Shown here: one piece after another, positions 50,245 to 59,406 of the stretch
Layout of the letters: each line of letters begins with the position of its first letter
How positions within the stretch are numbered: position 1 is the stretch's first letter
Assembly (NCBI GenBank): GCA_964461265.1
Contig: CAYWTS010000008.1
Location: 11,892-75,891 of the forward strand
Length of the DNA: 64,000 nt
From: CAYWTS01 sp964461265
GTDB lineage: Bacteria; Bacteroidota; Ignavibacteria; Tepidaquicellales; OLB5
Direction of reading: 5' to 3'
Translations under genes and position numbers: made by a program
The notes under the pieces: model-generated
The model's database searches: none
Seen by the model: only the letters and a program-made list of their open reading frames with translations
What the model was told of the DNA's origin: nothing

Positions 50245-50290
50245 AAATACAAGGAGGTCTGAATATCTTGCAGTGTTAACAATAGTATAA

Positions 50291-50935
50291 TTGAGAGAAA
50301 CAATACACCAAAAACAAAAACGCGCAGCCAATATTCTTGGTAAACTGCAGGCCGAATACCCAGATGCACGTTGCCACTTAAAGTGTGATAACCCGTTCCA
50401 GCTTCTCATCTCCACTATTCTTGCTGCACAATGCACCGATGAGCGTGTTAACCTTGTTATGGGAGAGCTTTATAAAAAGTATAAATCACCAGCTGATTTT
50501 GCTCACGTGCAGGAAGAAAAGCTGATGGAAGAGCTGAAAAGCATTAATTTTTATAGAAATAAGGCAAAATCAGTAAAGAACTGCTGCATAACGCTTGTTG
50601 AGAAGTTCGGAGGTGAAGTCCCTAAAACGATAGACAAGTTAACATCACTGCCCGGTGTTGGGAGGAAAACGGCAAACGTAATACTTGGCAACTGTTTTGG
50701 TGTTCCTGCAATTATCACAGATACGCACCTGATACGTGTTTCACAAAAGCTTGGACTGACAGAAAAAACCGACCCGGATAAAATTGAAATGGAGTTAAAA
50801 GAAATTATCCCGCGAGATAAGCAAACACTTTACTCGCATGTTATAGGAGAGCATGGAAGAAAGGTTTGCAAAGGAAGAAAACCGTTGTGCACCGAGTGTG
50901 TTGTATGTAAAAGCTGTCCGTCATCAGAAGCCTGA
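50291..50935 (+). CDS. nth: Endonuclease III
   Basis: Endonuclease III, a DNA glycosylase/AP lyase for oxidised pyrimidines. Length 214. Seen: the helix-hairpin-helix LPGVGRKTANVI with catalytic K126, catalytic D144 in ITDTHLIRV, and the iron-sulfur cluster ligands C193, C200, C203 and C209 with the expected C-x6-C-x2-C-x5-C spacing. The start is TTG (MRETIHQKQK). It follows the decayed oxidoreductase by 46 nt and is convergent with the cupin gene 4 nt beyond its stop. Confidence 0.95.
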   Translation: MRETIHQKQKRAANILGKLQAEYPDARCHLKCDNPFQLLISTILAAQCTDERVNLVMGELYKKYKSPADFAHVQEEKLMEELKSINFYRNKAKSVKNCCITLVEKFGGEVPKTIDKLTSLPGVGRKTANVILGNCFGVPAIITDTHLIRVSQKLGLTEKTDPDKIEMELKEIIPRDKQTLYSHVIGEHGRKVCKGRKPLCTECVVCKSCPSSEA

Positions 50936-50939
50936 AATT

Positions 50940-51311
50940 TCAATCACCCATTGGTTTTATTGCAGCGGTTTCCACCATCAGCATAACGGTTTTTACAGGT
51001 GCACGTGGCCTGTGCATCACACCCCTTGAAATTGTAACGCCCTGGTTAGGATTCAGCTCAATAGTTCTGTCCTCAAGCTCAATCAGCAGACTGCCTTCTA
51101 TTACGTAAAAGAACTCGTCGTCGTTTTCATGCTTGTGCCAGTGAAAATCACCCTCAACAATACCGATTCTAACAACACTGTTGTTAACCCGTGTTAGTGT
51201 CTGGTTAAACCATTTTTCGCTACAGTTTTTAACTATTTCGGGAATATCAATAAGTTCCTGGTGTTTGAACTTCACATCAAGATTGATGTTGTAGTTGTGT
51301 TTCTTTTCCAT
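50940..51311 (-). CDS. Cupin-domain protein
   Basis: A 123-residue single-domain cupin. Metal-binding residues are visible in motif 1, HWHKHENDDEFF (about 57-68, with H57, H59 or H61 and E66), and motif 2, VTISRGVMHRPRAP, with H100. Related small cupins act as sugar-phosphate isomerases, dioxygenases or sensors; the reaction is unknown. The ATG start is 34 nt downstream of the ComEC-like gene stop, so the two could be cotranscribed. It converges with nth. Confidence 0.85.
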   Translation of the reverse strand: MEKKHNYNINLDVKFKHQELIDIPEIVKNCSEKWFNQTLTRVNNSVVRIGIVEGDFHWHKHENDDEFFYVIEGSLLIELEDRTIELNPNQGVTISRGVMHRPRAPVKTVMLMVETAAIKPMGD

Positions 51312-51345
51312 AAATTAGTTGAATAGTTATTGAATCATCAAGAAA

Positions 51346-52791
51346 CTAAAACCTTGAATTAAAAGTTTCTATTTCCCACTTTGATTTGTTCTCGTTCAGT
51401 GTTGCACAAAGTATTTTATTCCCGTCGGTTCTTACATTCACCAGCCCGTATATTATACCGTATACGCATAGGCTCTTCCAGAGATTCCTAGTTTTTTTGT
51501 TGTTAGCCGGGCCAAGCGAAATAACTGCATTGGTTTTTTTGGTATAATCGGTTTTTTTGTCTTTAACCGTAAGAGTTAGATTATGTGGTTCCGATAATTT
51601 GTAACTCCGTGCTATTTCAGTAGAATATACAAGCGGAGTAACAACCCGGTCGTTAGAGATTTGTTTGTATCCTGTAAGGGCGCTTGCTGAGACAATTTTC
51701 GGACGGGGATGGTTGTGATTTTCGTTATCACCGGATGATATTATTGTTGCCGCTGCACGGACGGCTGAAAGAAACTCGTACGAACAATCATCGCTTCCGT
51801 GGTGGCACGATTTTATTACATCACATTCAAGCTCATTCAAGCTGTTTGAATTTTTATAGTAATTTAAAATGTGCTTTTGGCTTTGAGCGTTCAGGTCACC
51901 CGTTAAAAGTATTCGTGACTTACCGTAATCGATTCTCAGCAATACGCTGTGACCGTTTGTGTTTTGTGCGTCAGGACCCGTGAACCGCCTTAAAACCGGC
52001 GAGCCGTTTAACTTTTCTTCGATAGGCGCTAGAACTTTTATGCTTGCTTTGCTTTGAGCAGGTCCAAAATCTGGCAAATAACCGTTATTTTGGCTTAAAC
52101 GGGTAAAGTTTGGTGATTTATTCAGCAAGGCTTCAATGAACTGTTTCCACTGCCCCTGTAGAACGTAGCCGGAAGGATTATTCGTAAGATATTTTTTTAT
52201 TTCAGTTTTAGAGCCGGGAATCAATGTCCAATACCCGTTTTCGCTTGGACCGAGTCCTCTTTTACCGTTTTTTTCGAACCAGTTTATGCCTGCGTAATAA
52301 AAGTTTTTGACATCCAGTTTTTTAGTATCAAGTTCAGCTTTTTCTTCATCATTTACCAGGTCCCATAAGCCCCCATAATGGTCTTCGTCGTTATGCGAAT
52401 TAATCATAGCATCAAGTGTAATTGTATCGGTGCAGTAATCTTTAAAAAACTTCCAGTCAACAAAATCGGCAGCGTTGCGTTTTGTCTGCTGTTTGCTGCG
52501 TATGTAACCTCCGTCTATTAATATATGTTTTCTTTCCGGGGTAACAATTAGTACGCCGTCTCCCTGCCCTACATCTATGAAGTATATCTCCAGCAGAGGG
52601 TCTTTTCTCAAAACTTCGGAATTTACATATCCGGTTAAGCTTCGGGTCTTAACTTTAACACGTTTCTTGGTACCGAGAGGTTCTTCTAAAACCACACGGT
52701 CTCCCCACAACAATTCAATGTAACTTGTATTTTCCGTTTTTGTTTTATACAGTAATGTTGTATCTGCAGAAATGTATCTTATTGCTTTCAT
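51346..52791 (-). CDS. Stand-alone ComEC-like metallo-beta-lactamase-fold hydrolase with N-terminal SH3-like part
   Basis: A 481-residue protein. Residues 1-62 resemble a bacterial SH3 fold (LLWGDRVVLEEP, TGYVNSEVL). Then comes a metallo-beta-lactamase domain of the ComEC/Rec2 type: IDVGQGDG (72-79), the metal-binding SHNDEDHYGG with H133, D135, D137 and H138, the LLTGDLN strand, SCHHGSDD, and ISSGDNENHNHPRP. In ComEC this fold is fused to a membrane channel and is thought to degrade one DNA strand during uptake. Here there is no membrane part and no signal peptide, so it is probably cytoplasmic. Such proteins are often linked to defence or nucleotide metabolism, but no partner gene is adjacent. 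Confidence 0.8.
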   Translation of the reverse strand: MKAIRYISADTTLLYKTKTENTSYIELLWGDRVVLEEPLGTKKRVKVKTRSLTGYVNSEVLRKDPLLEIYFIDVGQGDGVLIVTPERKHILIDGGYIRSKQQTKRNAADFVDWKFFKDYCTDTITLDAMINSHNDEDHYGGLWDLVNDEEKAELDTKKLDVKNFYYAGINWFEKNGKRGLGPSENGYWTLIPGSKTEIKKYLTNNPSGYVLQGQWKQFIEALLNKSPNFTRLSQNNGYLPDFGPAQSKASIKVLAPIEEKLNGSPVLRRFTGPDAQNTNGHSVLLRIDYGKSRILLTGDLNAQSQKHILNYYKNSNSLNELECDVIKSCHHGSDDCSYEFLSAVRAAATIISSGDNENHNHPRPKIVSASALTGYKQISNDRVVTPLVYSTEIARSYKLSEPHNLTLTVKDKKTDYTKKTNAVISLGPANNKKTRNLWKSLCVYGIIYGLVNVRTDGNKILCATLNENKSKWEIETFNSRF

Positions 52792-52910
52792 TTTGTTTTT
52801 TAAAGGTTAATTAATTTGAATTAAATAAATGAGAGAAGCAGCATAACAGCATGCAGCAACAAAGGAATATAATTAGCGTTGTAGGAAAAACTTAAACAGA
52901 AATTTAGTTA

Positions 52911-53114
52911 TTACTTTCCCGAAACTCTGTTTTCAATCCGCTTTACCCACGGTATTACAATACCAAGTATAATACCAAGCTGGACCGCAGTATCCCAATT
53001 TACGTTTGCTTGCGCGTGGAATATAATGTTATATAAGTACGTCACAACGGCGCAGGTTACAAAGGCAACTGCAAAGATAAGGAGAAATTCCAGAAAGTAT
53101 TTTAGTGTTTTCAT
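52911..53114 (-). CDS. Small two-segment membrane protein, unknown function
   Basis: A 67-residue protein from ATG 53114 (MKTLKYFLEF), with two hydrophobic segments (about 6-27 and 42-60) and a charged end IENRVSGK. An in-frame GTG at 53144 would add ten residues. No family recognised; similar short proteins are common in Bacteroidota envelopes. The gene is 119 nt downstream (on the plus map) of the ComEC-like start and 55 nt before the secreted protein gene on the same strand. Confidence 0.55.
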   Translation of the reverse strand: MKTLKYFLEFLLIFAVAFVTCAVVTYLYNIIFHAQANVNWDTAVQLGIILGIVIPWVKRIENRVSGK

Positions 53115-53199
53115 GTTCGTAGTATTATATTTTTTTATCCGCACGGCCGCTTTAAGCAGACGTACGGGTTGTCAAAGTCGGTGTACAGGCAGACTTGAA

Positions 53200-53580
53200 T
53201 TACAGTTTAAAAGATTTTGTGCAAGGGTCGCACTCAAATTTGAGTTTTTTACCGAGGCAATACCATTTGTCTTTCTTTTTTATATGGACGTACGCAAGGT
53301 CAACACCCTCGTTAATAACATTGCCTTCAGGAGTTGTGCCAGCAATGTAAACCTGGTAATAGTTTTCATAACCGGTATACTTGTAGTATACATTGGTTAC
53401 ATTTACCAAAATTTTCGGATTGTTATCACAGCAGGCGCACCATAATACTACTTCCTTAATATTTTTATCATTAAAATATGCAATAGTTTTTTCTGCCTGT
53501 TCTTTTGTGATGTATGCAAGCTGGTCGGCAAAAGATACTGCAGAGCCAAGTATTAAAATCAGAAAGATTATTTTTTTCAT
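53200..53580 (-). CDS. Secreted cysteine-containing protein, unknown function
   Basis: A 126-residue protein with a cleavable signal peptide (about 1-18, ending VSFADQ). The mature part carries a CACC motif (LWCACCDNNPKILVNVT, about 47-63) and a distal FECDPCTK motif, which could form disulfides or bind metal. The middle has YKVYIAGT-like strands and VDLAYVHIKKKDKWYC. I recall similar proteins in other Bacteroidota but know no function. It is separate from the small membrane protein by 55 nt and might share its promoter. Confidence 0.65.
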   Translation of the reverse strand: MKKIIFLILILGSAVSFADQLAYITKEQAEKTIAYFNDKNIKEVVLWCACCDNNPKILVNVTNVYYKYTGYENYYQVYIAGTTPEGNVINEGVDLAYVHIKKKDKWYCLGKKLKFECDPCTKSFKL

Positions 53581-53656
53581 GCAGCCCCCATTTATTTAAT
53601 CAAAAATAAAGGCTTGATTTGAAGTTATCAATCCACACCAAGAATTCGTTTCCAAT

Positions 53657-53672
53657 CCCCGCTTTCGCGGGG
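53657..53672. repeat. GC-rich hairpin in the 53.6-kb spacer
   Basis: CCCCGC, loop TTTC, GCGGGG. Downstream (53673-53760) GGGAAC occurs three times (in CCGGGAACG, TTGGGAACC and TCGGGAACA), a pattern typical of a decayed intergenic repeat family. No gene is supported between 53581 and 53838. Confidence 0.6.
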
Positions 53673-53838
53673 AGATTCCGGGAACGAGAGAGGGGGACTG
53701 AATTTGGGAACCCGGAGCATTAGCGTGTAGTGAACAGTCGGGAACATTCACAAAAGCGGAGTTTTCGGGCGTGATATATTCGTCTCTTATTTCTTTCAGA
53801 TACGATTTTTATTTTATGATTTAATTTAACGCAAAAAG

Positions 53839-54339
53839 ATGAAAGACATAAATATAGTAGATTTCAGCAAAATCACGTTCGTTCTTATGGACATGGATGG
53901 AGTACTCAGTGATGGCTCGCTTATATACTTACCCGATGGCGGTATAGTTAAAGTTTTTCATGCCCACGACGGTTACGGCATCGAACGCGGCAGGCAGAAA
54001 GGTTTGCTGTTCGGGGTTATTTCGGGCAAAACGGCAATTGCAAACAAATACAGGGTCGAACGCCTTAAAATAGAAGAATTTTACGAAAGCCAGGGAGATA
54101 AAGTGGCAGCGTTTGTGGAAATTAAGGCAAAATATAATCTGAAAGACGATAACTTTTGCTTTATAGGAGATGATGTGTTCGATATACCGCTGCTGAACAA
54201 GGTTGCATTCTCGTGCGCACCGTCAAATGCAATTAAGGAAGTAAAGGAATCTGTTCATTACGTTACCGAAACAGCAGGCGGCAAAGGTGCGGTAAGGGAG
54301 GTAATAGATTATATTTTGAGAAAGAAGGGTTTGATATAA
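53839..54339 (+). CDS. kdsC: KdsC-like HAD phosphatase
   Basis: A 166-residue HAD-superfamily phosphatase of the KdsC type, which removes phosphate from 3-deoxy-D-manno-octulosonate 8-phosphate in KDO synthesis for the lipopolysaccharide core. Seen: motif I, MDMDGVLSDG (17-26, catalytic D18 and D20), motif II in VISGKTA (about 60-66), and motif III-IV FCFIGDDVFDIPLL (about 111-124). Other small HAD hydrolases cannot be fully excluded, but length and motif spacing fit KdsC. It stands alone: the convergent menA gene and a MITE-like repeat follow. Confidence 0.85.
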   Translation: MKDINIVDFSKITFVLMDMDGVLSDGSLIYLPDGGIVKVFHAHDGYGIERGRQKGLLFGVISGKTAIANKYRVERLKIEEFYESQGDKVAAFVEIKAKYNLKDDNFCFIGDDVFDIPLLNKVAFSCAPSNAIKEVKESVHYVTETAGGKGAVREVIDYILRKKGLI

Positions 54340-54347
54340 AACATTGC

Positions 54348-54471
54348 AGAGGCTGTCTCAAAAGGCAATTTTCTTACAAGAAAACTGTGACGGCAGCTTT
54401 CATAGTTAAGCAAGAAAATTGCACGCAACCGTAAAAGTTGCGGATACAAAAACACTTCTAAAACAGCCTCT
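54348..54471. repeat. MITE-like element with terminal inverted repeats
   Basis: Nine-base inverted ends AGAGGCTGT (54348-54356) and ACAGCCTCT (54463-54471) enclose about 106 bp. Inside are GCAATTTTCTT and its complement AAGAAAATTGC and a small CGCAAC/GTTGCG hairpin. GAGGCTGTCTC-type ends occur in transposase-bearing IS elements of Bacteroidota. No transposase is present, so this would be a non-autonomous copy. No target duplication was recognised. It lies between the convergent kdsC and menA genes. Confidence 0.55.
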
Positions 54472-54484
54472 ACAGAACAAGATA

Positions 54485-55408
54485 TTAAATTAATTTTGTT
54501 AATAATACCGAAATGCTCAGTAGCACACCGAACAAAAGCGTAAGCTGTGCGGTCTGAACATCAAGCATGGCAATTTTACCGGTATCTTCAATTTTAATAC
54601 CTTTAATAGATGACATGTTTTTTATAGCAGGAGGCAGGCTCAGAAATACCAGGAGCGACCACGGTGAAAGCACGCCAAATACAACAAGAATTATTATAAC
54701 TGCATAAGCGCCTGTTATCAGGAATATATATTCACCCTTTGCAAATCCTTCGCCCATAACCGTTGCGAAAGTTTTTATGTTTGCCTTCCGGTCGTGAATA
54801 ATATCACGCAGATTATTTGCATGCAAAATACCCGATACAAGAAGTCCGAGCGGTATGGAAGCCAAAAATACAGTAAAATGATAGCTGCCCGTTAATGCAT
54901 AGTACGTGCCAAGTGTAATTGCAGGACCGTAAAGAAAAAAGAAAATAAAATCACCCAGAGCTATATATTTAAAGCCAACAGGTTTTGCAGTATAGAAATA
55001 ACCGCTCAGCATCCCGATTAAACCGAAGGCAAGAATTATAAATCCTTTTTCTATTATTATCGGGATACCGAACAGAATTGCAACGCCGTATAAGACCATA
55101 GCACCGCGGTATGCCTGTTTGGGTGTGAGCAGACCTTCAACCAGAACACCGGAGCCGCCGAGAGAACCTTTGTAATCTACGCCGCGGTTGAAGTCGTCGT
55201 AATCGCTTACAACGTTTGAAGCTGCGTGAAGGCAAACAAGCGATATCATGATGAACGGTATCAGCCACCACGTTGACTGTTGGGGTAAATAAAGAATTGC
55301 AAACATTACGCCAAGCAGGCTGGGAATCAGCGAGGCAGGGAACGAGAACGCCCTCACTGTCTGAACCCAGATGCTGAATTTTGTTCGGTTTTTGTTATTT
55401 TCAGGCAT
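54485..55408 (-). CDS. menA: 1,4-dihydroxy-2-naphthoate polyprenyltransferase
   Basis: MenA attaches the polyprenyl chain to 1,4-dihydroxy-2-naphthoate in menaquinone synthesis, in the inner membrane. The 307-residue UbiA-family product has about nine transmembrane segments and the prenyl-diphosphate-binding aspartate motif NVVSDYDDFNRGVD (65-78), with the second NNLRDIIHDRKANIKTFA motif (about 197-214). The MenA rather than UbiA assignment is based on the VSDYDDFNRGVD variant. It indicates a menaquinone-based respiratory chain. The ATG is 122 nt from the flippase stop. Confidence 0.9.
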   Translation of the reverse strand: MPENNKNRTKFSIWVQTVRAFSFPASLIPSLLGVMFAILYLPQQSTWWLIPFIMISLVCLHAASNVVSDYDDFNRGVDYKGSLGGSGVLVEGLLTPKQAYRGAMVLYGVAILFGIPIIIEKGFIILAFGLIGMLSGYFYTAKPVGFKYIALGDFIFFFLYGPAITLGTYYALTGSYHFTVFLASIPLGLLVSGILHANNLRDIIHDRKANIKTFATVMGEGFAKGEYIFLITGAYAVIIILVVFGVLSPWSLLVFLSLPPAIKNMSSIKGIKIEDTGKIAMLDVQTAQLTLLFGVLLSISVLLTKLI

Positions 55409-55529
55409 AAATCCTTCCTTTTTGAATAATGGTATGCAAAATTATGAAATATTCAGGTTAAGAGGTAGGTATTGCTTTTACATAGCATTCTTAAAGAATA
55501 AATTTTCATTAAGTAACGAGAGGTTAATC

Positions 55530-56765
55530 CTAACAGGTTTTTATTATGTAAATAAAATAAACAAGTAACACCAGCATTACTACCCATTCAACCGCCAGCG
55601 CTGTAACTGCACAGCCAATATATCCGTAGAAATTTAACATTAATAAACAAAACACAAGATTAAAAATCCAAACCGGAAGCATTGTACCCAGAATTATTTT
55701 TTCCCTGTTAAACGTTATCAGGTATGACTGCAATACAGTATAGACTAAAACCGGGATTACCGAGAATGACAGTATTTTCAAAACCGCTTTTGCTTCCTCT
55801 ATTTTAAAAGTAATATCGATTAATATTCCCGAGAGGAAAAACGGCAACACCGAGATTAACGCTCCTGCAAGCAAGCTGTAAATTAAAAGTTTACGTGCGA
55901 TATTTCGGGCTTCTTCTTCCTTTTGCTGAAAGCTTGAAAGAAACGGATACAAAGCATTGTGAAGAGAACCGGAAAGCAGTCCCACTCCGCTTACAAACCG
56001 TGATGCAGACGAATAAATCCCGACCGAGGCAGTTCCGGTAATGTATTCAAGAAGTATTATGTGAATACGCGGTATAGAAAAAGCCAGCGAATTGTTAAGA
56101 AACAGAACAGACGCTTCTTTAAACAGTGCGAAAATCGAAACAGATAAAACAGGCTGCACAGTGGCCGCACTTTCTATCAAGAAGTTATTTTTTTGCCTGA
56201 ATACAAACGCTGTTGTTATTTCCAGAAGCAGTATTATTAAAAAAATGTGAATTAAACCAAAACCGTACATTAGCAGGAATAAAGCACTAAAGACCTGAAC
56301 CAGTGAATTAATACTTCGTATAATAGTCGGGTATTTCTGGTATCCAAATACACGGATGGAAGATTCGTAGCTTGTTTGAACCAAGCGGGGCAAAACAGCT
56401 AAAGCAGCTAACTTAAACGGCATATTAAATTGTTTTATGTTAAAAAACAGTCCGGCAGCAAATAAAATTAAAAGAACAGTTGTGCCAAGAAACAGCTTTG
56501 CCTTGTTTGCGTTTACAATCCATCCATGGGCAAGCGATTTGTTTTCACCGATTTTTCTGACCAGCAAAGTTGTCAGCCCGAAGTCGCTTATTACATACAA
56601 AAGCATAGACGAAGCAACGGCAAACGAGTAAACGCCAAGCTGAGTAATCCCAAGAAATCTTGTAATTAATACCGCAATAAGAAATGCGCTTGAGTAATTA
56701 AATACGTTAAGCACCATAACCCATCCGGTATCTTTAATTATTTTTTTGATATGAATGCTTGTCAA
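55530..56765 (-). CDS. Wzx-like oligosaccharide flippase
   Basis: A 411-residue polytopic protein of the MATE/MOP (PST/Wzx) superfamily, about twelve transmembrane segments. The N-terminal FNYSSAFLIAVLITRFLGITQLGVYSFA and the central SVGIYSSASRFVSGVGLLSGSLHNALYPFLSS segments are typical of Wzx/flippase proteins, which flip undecaprenyl-diphosphate-linked glycans to the periplasm. The start is TTG, overlapping the GT4 stop by 4 nt (TTGA). It closes a minus-strand group of five glycan genes ending at 61599. Confidence 0.88.
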   Translation of the reverse strand: MTSIHIKKIIKDTGWVMVLNVFNYSSAFLIAVLITRFLGITQLGVYSFAVASSMLLYVISDFGLTTLLVRKIGENKSLAHGWIVNANKAKLFLGTTVLLILFAAGLFFNIKQFNMPFKLAALAVLPRLVQTSYESSIRVFGYQKYPTIIRSINSLVQVFSALFLLMYGFGLIHIFLIILLLEITTAFVFRQKNNFLIESAATVQPVLSVSIFALFKEASVLFLNNSLAFSIPRIHIILLEYITGTASVGIYSSASRFVSGVGLLSGSLHNALYPFLSSFQQKEEEARNIARKLLIYSLLAGALISVLPFFLSGILIDITFKIEEAKAVLKILSFSVIPVLVYTVLQSYLITFNREKIILGTMLPVWIFNLVFCLLMLNFYGYIGCAVTALAVEWVVMLVLLVYFIYIIKTC

Positions 56766-57889
56766 ACGAGGGAATTATATAATTCTATAAATCGTTTAGC
56801 TGAATATTTCAGCCCGAATTTTTTTACTAAGCTGTTTCTGACAGCAAGGGATTTTTGCCTTTCAATTTCATAATTGTTAATTACATAAATTATTTTTTCA
56901 GCAAGCTCTTTTGCAATGCCGGGCTCAGTAAGGTGTCCGGTGATCTCGCGGGCAGCCCCGGCATTTGCCGATACAACGGGTAAGCCGCAAAAGGCAGCTT
57001 CAAGCATCGACATGTTCTGTGATTCATAAAGGGAACTAACTACAAAAACACCTGAGCCGGACAAAGCATCGGGGATTTTTTCATAATCAATAAATCCGCA
57101 CAATACTACAGATTCTTCCAGCCCGTATTTTTGTATTAATCCGGTCAAAACGTTCCTATCGTCTCTGCCGTAACAAAAAAGCCGGATTTCGGGGAAGGAT
57201 TCCTTCACAATTGCAAGTGCATTGAATAAAGTATCATGTGATTTTACGGGAACAGCATGTGCAATGCAGATTAAACAAGTGAAACCTCTGTTTGAATTTC
57301 CGGGCTTAAAAAGAGTGTCATCGACGCCAAACGGAATATTAACAACTTTTCTTTGTATGTTTTTATTATAGTACAGAGCAATTTTATTTGTAATAAACTC
57401 ACTGCCGCTTATTATTTTATCAGCCCTGTTAAAACTTTTATTAACAAAATATTTTTGCCAGAAACGGGTTCTGCTTCCGTAATTAATTTTAGGCAGGTCG
57501 GCAAGCTCGCCTCCGCAGATGTTTATAATCAGCGGTATTTTCAATGTTTTAGAAAGAGATGAGGCAACATACCCCGATTCACCTGCCCACATAGAGTGTA
57601 TGATACTGAAAGGCTTCTGTTTGTGTTCAGCAATAAAAGAATTTTTGCATTTTTTCCATATTCTCAGTTTTTCAGTATAGGATAAAACCCGTCCGCTGCC
57701 GAATGATTTTACATGGGCACCGTGAAAAGTATAGTCAGGTTTATTTGCCGGGTGATAAAGAGAGAAAACCGTAAGCTCAATTTCGCTGTTGTGCGAAAGT
57801 TCCCGGGCAAGGTTGTGCATCGCGGCGTTTCCGCTGTAATCGGTCTCATTTGCCGAAAATCCTGTTGTTATCCAAGCAATGCGTATCAT
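56762..57889 (-). CDS. GT4-family glycosyltransferase
   Basis: A 375-residue GT-B glycosyltransferase. Seen: the N-terminal Rossmann start (IRIAWITTGF), the donor-half start CLICIAHAVPVKSHDTLFNALAIV (about 209-232) and the SLYESQNMSMLEAAFCGLPVVSANAGA signature (about 289-315), with the donor-binding E in MLEAAFCG. Its ATG overlaps the stop of the GT39-like gene (ATGA). The sugar is unknown; it probably works on the glycan carried by the flippase encoded next to it. Confidence 0.88.
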   Translation of the reverse strand: MIRIAWITTGFSANETDYSGNAAMHNLARELSHNSEIELTVFSLYHPANKPDYTFHGAHVKSFGSGRVLSYTEKLRIWKKCKNSFIAEHKQKPFSIIHSMWAGESGYVASSLSKTLKIPLIINICGGELADLPKINYGSRTRFWQKYFVNKSFNRADKIISGSEFITNKIALYYNKNIQRKVVNIPFGVDDTLFKPGNSNRGFTCLICIAHAVPVKSHDTLFNALAIVKESFPEIRLFCYGRDDRNVLTGLIQKYGLEESVVLCGFIDYEKIPDALSGSGVFVVSSLYESQNMSMLEAAFCGLPVVSANAGAAREITGHLTEPGIAKELAEKIIYVINNYEIERQKSLAVRNSLVKKFGLKYSAKRFIELYNSLV

Positions 57890-59406
57890 TTAATTTTGTT
57901 AATCTTATAGATTGTATAATATGATATCCGGGTAATTACTTCGGGCTTATACGCCGTTACCAGTGAGTTAAACTTTTCTTCAACAGGAAGTCCTTTCCAC
58001 TGTGTGCTGAGTTTTTCAGCCGGAAGAATAAAATATACACTGCAATTGCATGTATCGATTGATGATTTTATTTCATTAATACCGGCATTGAAAAATTCTG
58101 CAGCATGTATTTTTGTATAGTAGTTCACAGCTCCTGTTATCTCGAATGTATAAATTAACTGGGGAGTTATTGATACAGTAGAAATATTTGAATTTATCCA
58201 TTCAACCACCTGGAGGTCTTTATATTTTTGCTCATTGAAGCGGATAATATGATTAGTGTTATAAACCACCATCAAACACAAGAGAAGCCCCAGCAATATG
58301 TTTTTAAAAAGTTTCGATATTCTTAAATTAACAAGCCCGTAAGAAGCAATAAACGAAAGTACCGGCAGGAATATATATGTATATCTTAAGGACTGAAAAG
58401 GTACTCCTGACAGATACACCCAGGCAGGTAAAATCCAGACACAGATAAACATAATTATTCTCACATCCCGTTTTTTTATTAACATAACCGAAGCAGCAAC
58501 GATAAATATTCCCGACAAAGACATGTATAAAGGGTGAAAAACGGGGGTTAGACAGAACAAGGCATTCGGCAGACGGTAATGCATTGAACCATCTGCCGTA
58601 ACAAAGCTGCTTTTAAAGAAGTTAAATATGCTCCAGCTTCCAGCCCATGTTCCTGCGCTGATATCATAATTCAGGTATGAAATACCTTTGCCGAGTATTG
58701 TTATGAGCTGAGGAGTAAAAACAAGTGCACCGGCAATAAGCGAAAATAAAGTAAGATATACTAATCGTTTTTTATTGCCTGCTCTGCTGAAAGCAATTAC
58801 GAGCAAAAAAAGTATCATAGGCAGCATTAATACAGCAGCATACCTTATCATTACCGAATAAGAGAAGCAAACAAATGAAATAAATAAAAATACAGGCTTG
58901 TAAGAGTTAATAAATTTGAGCATAAACAGCACCGATAAGCAAATAAACAACAAACCCAAAGCATCACTCATAACCACAACACCGGACTTCATGTTAATGC
59001 CGGAAAAACAAACAATTAAGCCGGAAAAAAAAGCTATATTATTTGCCTGAATTTCATTAAATTTTTCTTTCAGTAAATAAAGAACCTCAAGGCTTATTAG
59101 GTAAGTGAGCCCCGGAATTGATGCACTGGAATTCAGGCTTATGAGCAGAAGGATGTTTTTAAGACTCAGAGGTGCAATAAAAGTTAGTAATGAACCGGTT
59201 AAAAAGTAACCAACTGGCCAATAGGTATCGGGATAAGAACCAATGCCCATAAATGCAGATATAAACGATTTTGTGTATTCATAATAAGCATATGAATCCT
59301 GTCCGTAAAACCCGTCGAAACCGAAATAAACATTATGCAGTATATTATATGTGAATGAAAGCATATATAGCATAACAAAATAATATATGCGTGAATGCGG
59401 CTTCAT
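57886..59406 (-). CDS. ArnT/GT39-like polytopic glycosyltransferase
   Basis: A 506-residue membrane protein with about 11 to 13 transmembrane segments and a C-terminal periplasmic domain. The first loop contains GQDSYAYYEYTKSF (about 34-47), the acidic residue and aromatic cluster of the GT-C fold, where ArnT, PMT and related enzymes bind the lipid-linked donor. Such enzymes use polyprenyl-phosphate sugars on the periplasmic side. The acceptor is not known. The ATG overlaps the methyltransferase stop by one nucleotide. Confidence 0.78.
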   Translation of the reverse strand: MKPHSRIYYFVMLYMLSFTYNILHNVYFGFDGFYGQDSYAYYEYTKSFISAFMGIGSYPDTYWPVGYFLTGSLLTFIAPLSLKNILLLISLNSSASIPGLTYLISLEVLYLLKEKFNEIQANNIAFFSGLIVCFSGINMKSGVVVMSDALGLLFICLSVLFMLKFINSYKPVFLFISFVCFSYSVMIRYAAVLMLPMILFLLVIAFSRAGNKKRLVYLTLFSLIAGALVFTPQLITILGKGISYLNYDISAGTWAGSWSIFNFFKSSFVTADGSMHYRLPNALFCLTPVFHPLYMSLSGIFIVAASVMLIKKRDVRIIMFICVWILPAWVYLSGVPFQSLRYTYIFLPVLSFIASYGLVNLRISKLFKNILLGLLLCLMVVYNTNHIIRFNEQKYKDLQVVEWINSNISTVSITPQLIYTFEITGAVNYYTKIHAAEFFNAGINEIKSSIDTCNCSVYFILPAEKLSTQWKGLPVEEKFNSLVTAYKPEVITRISYYTIYKINKIK

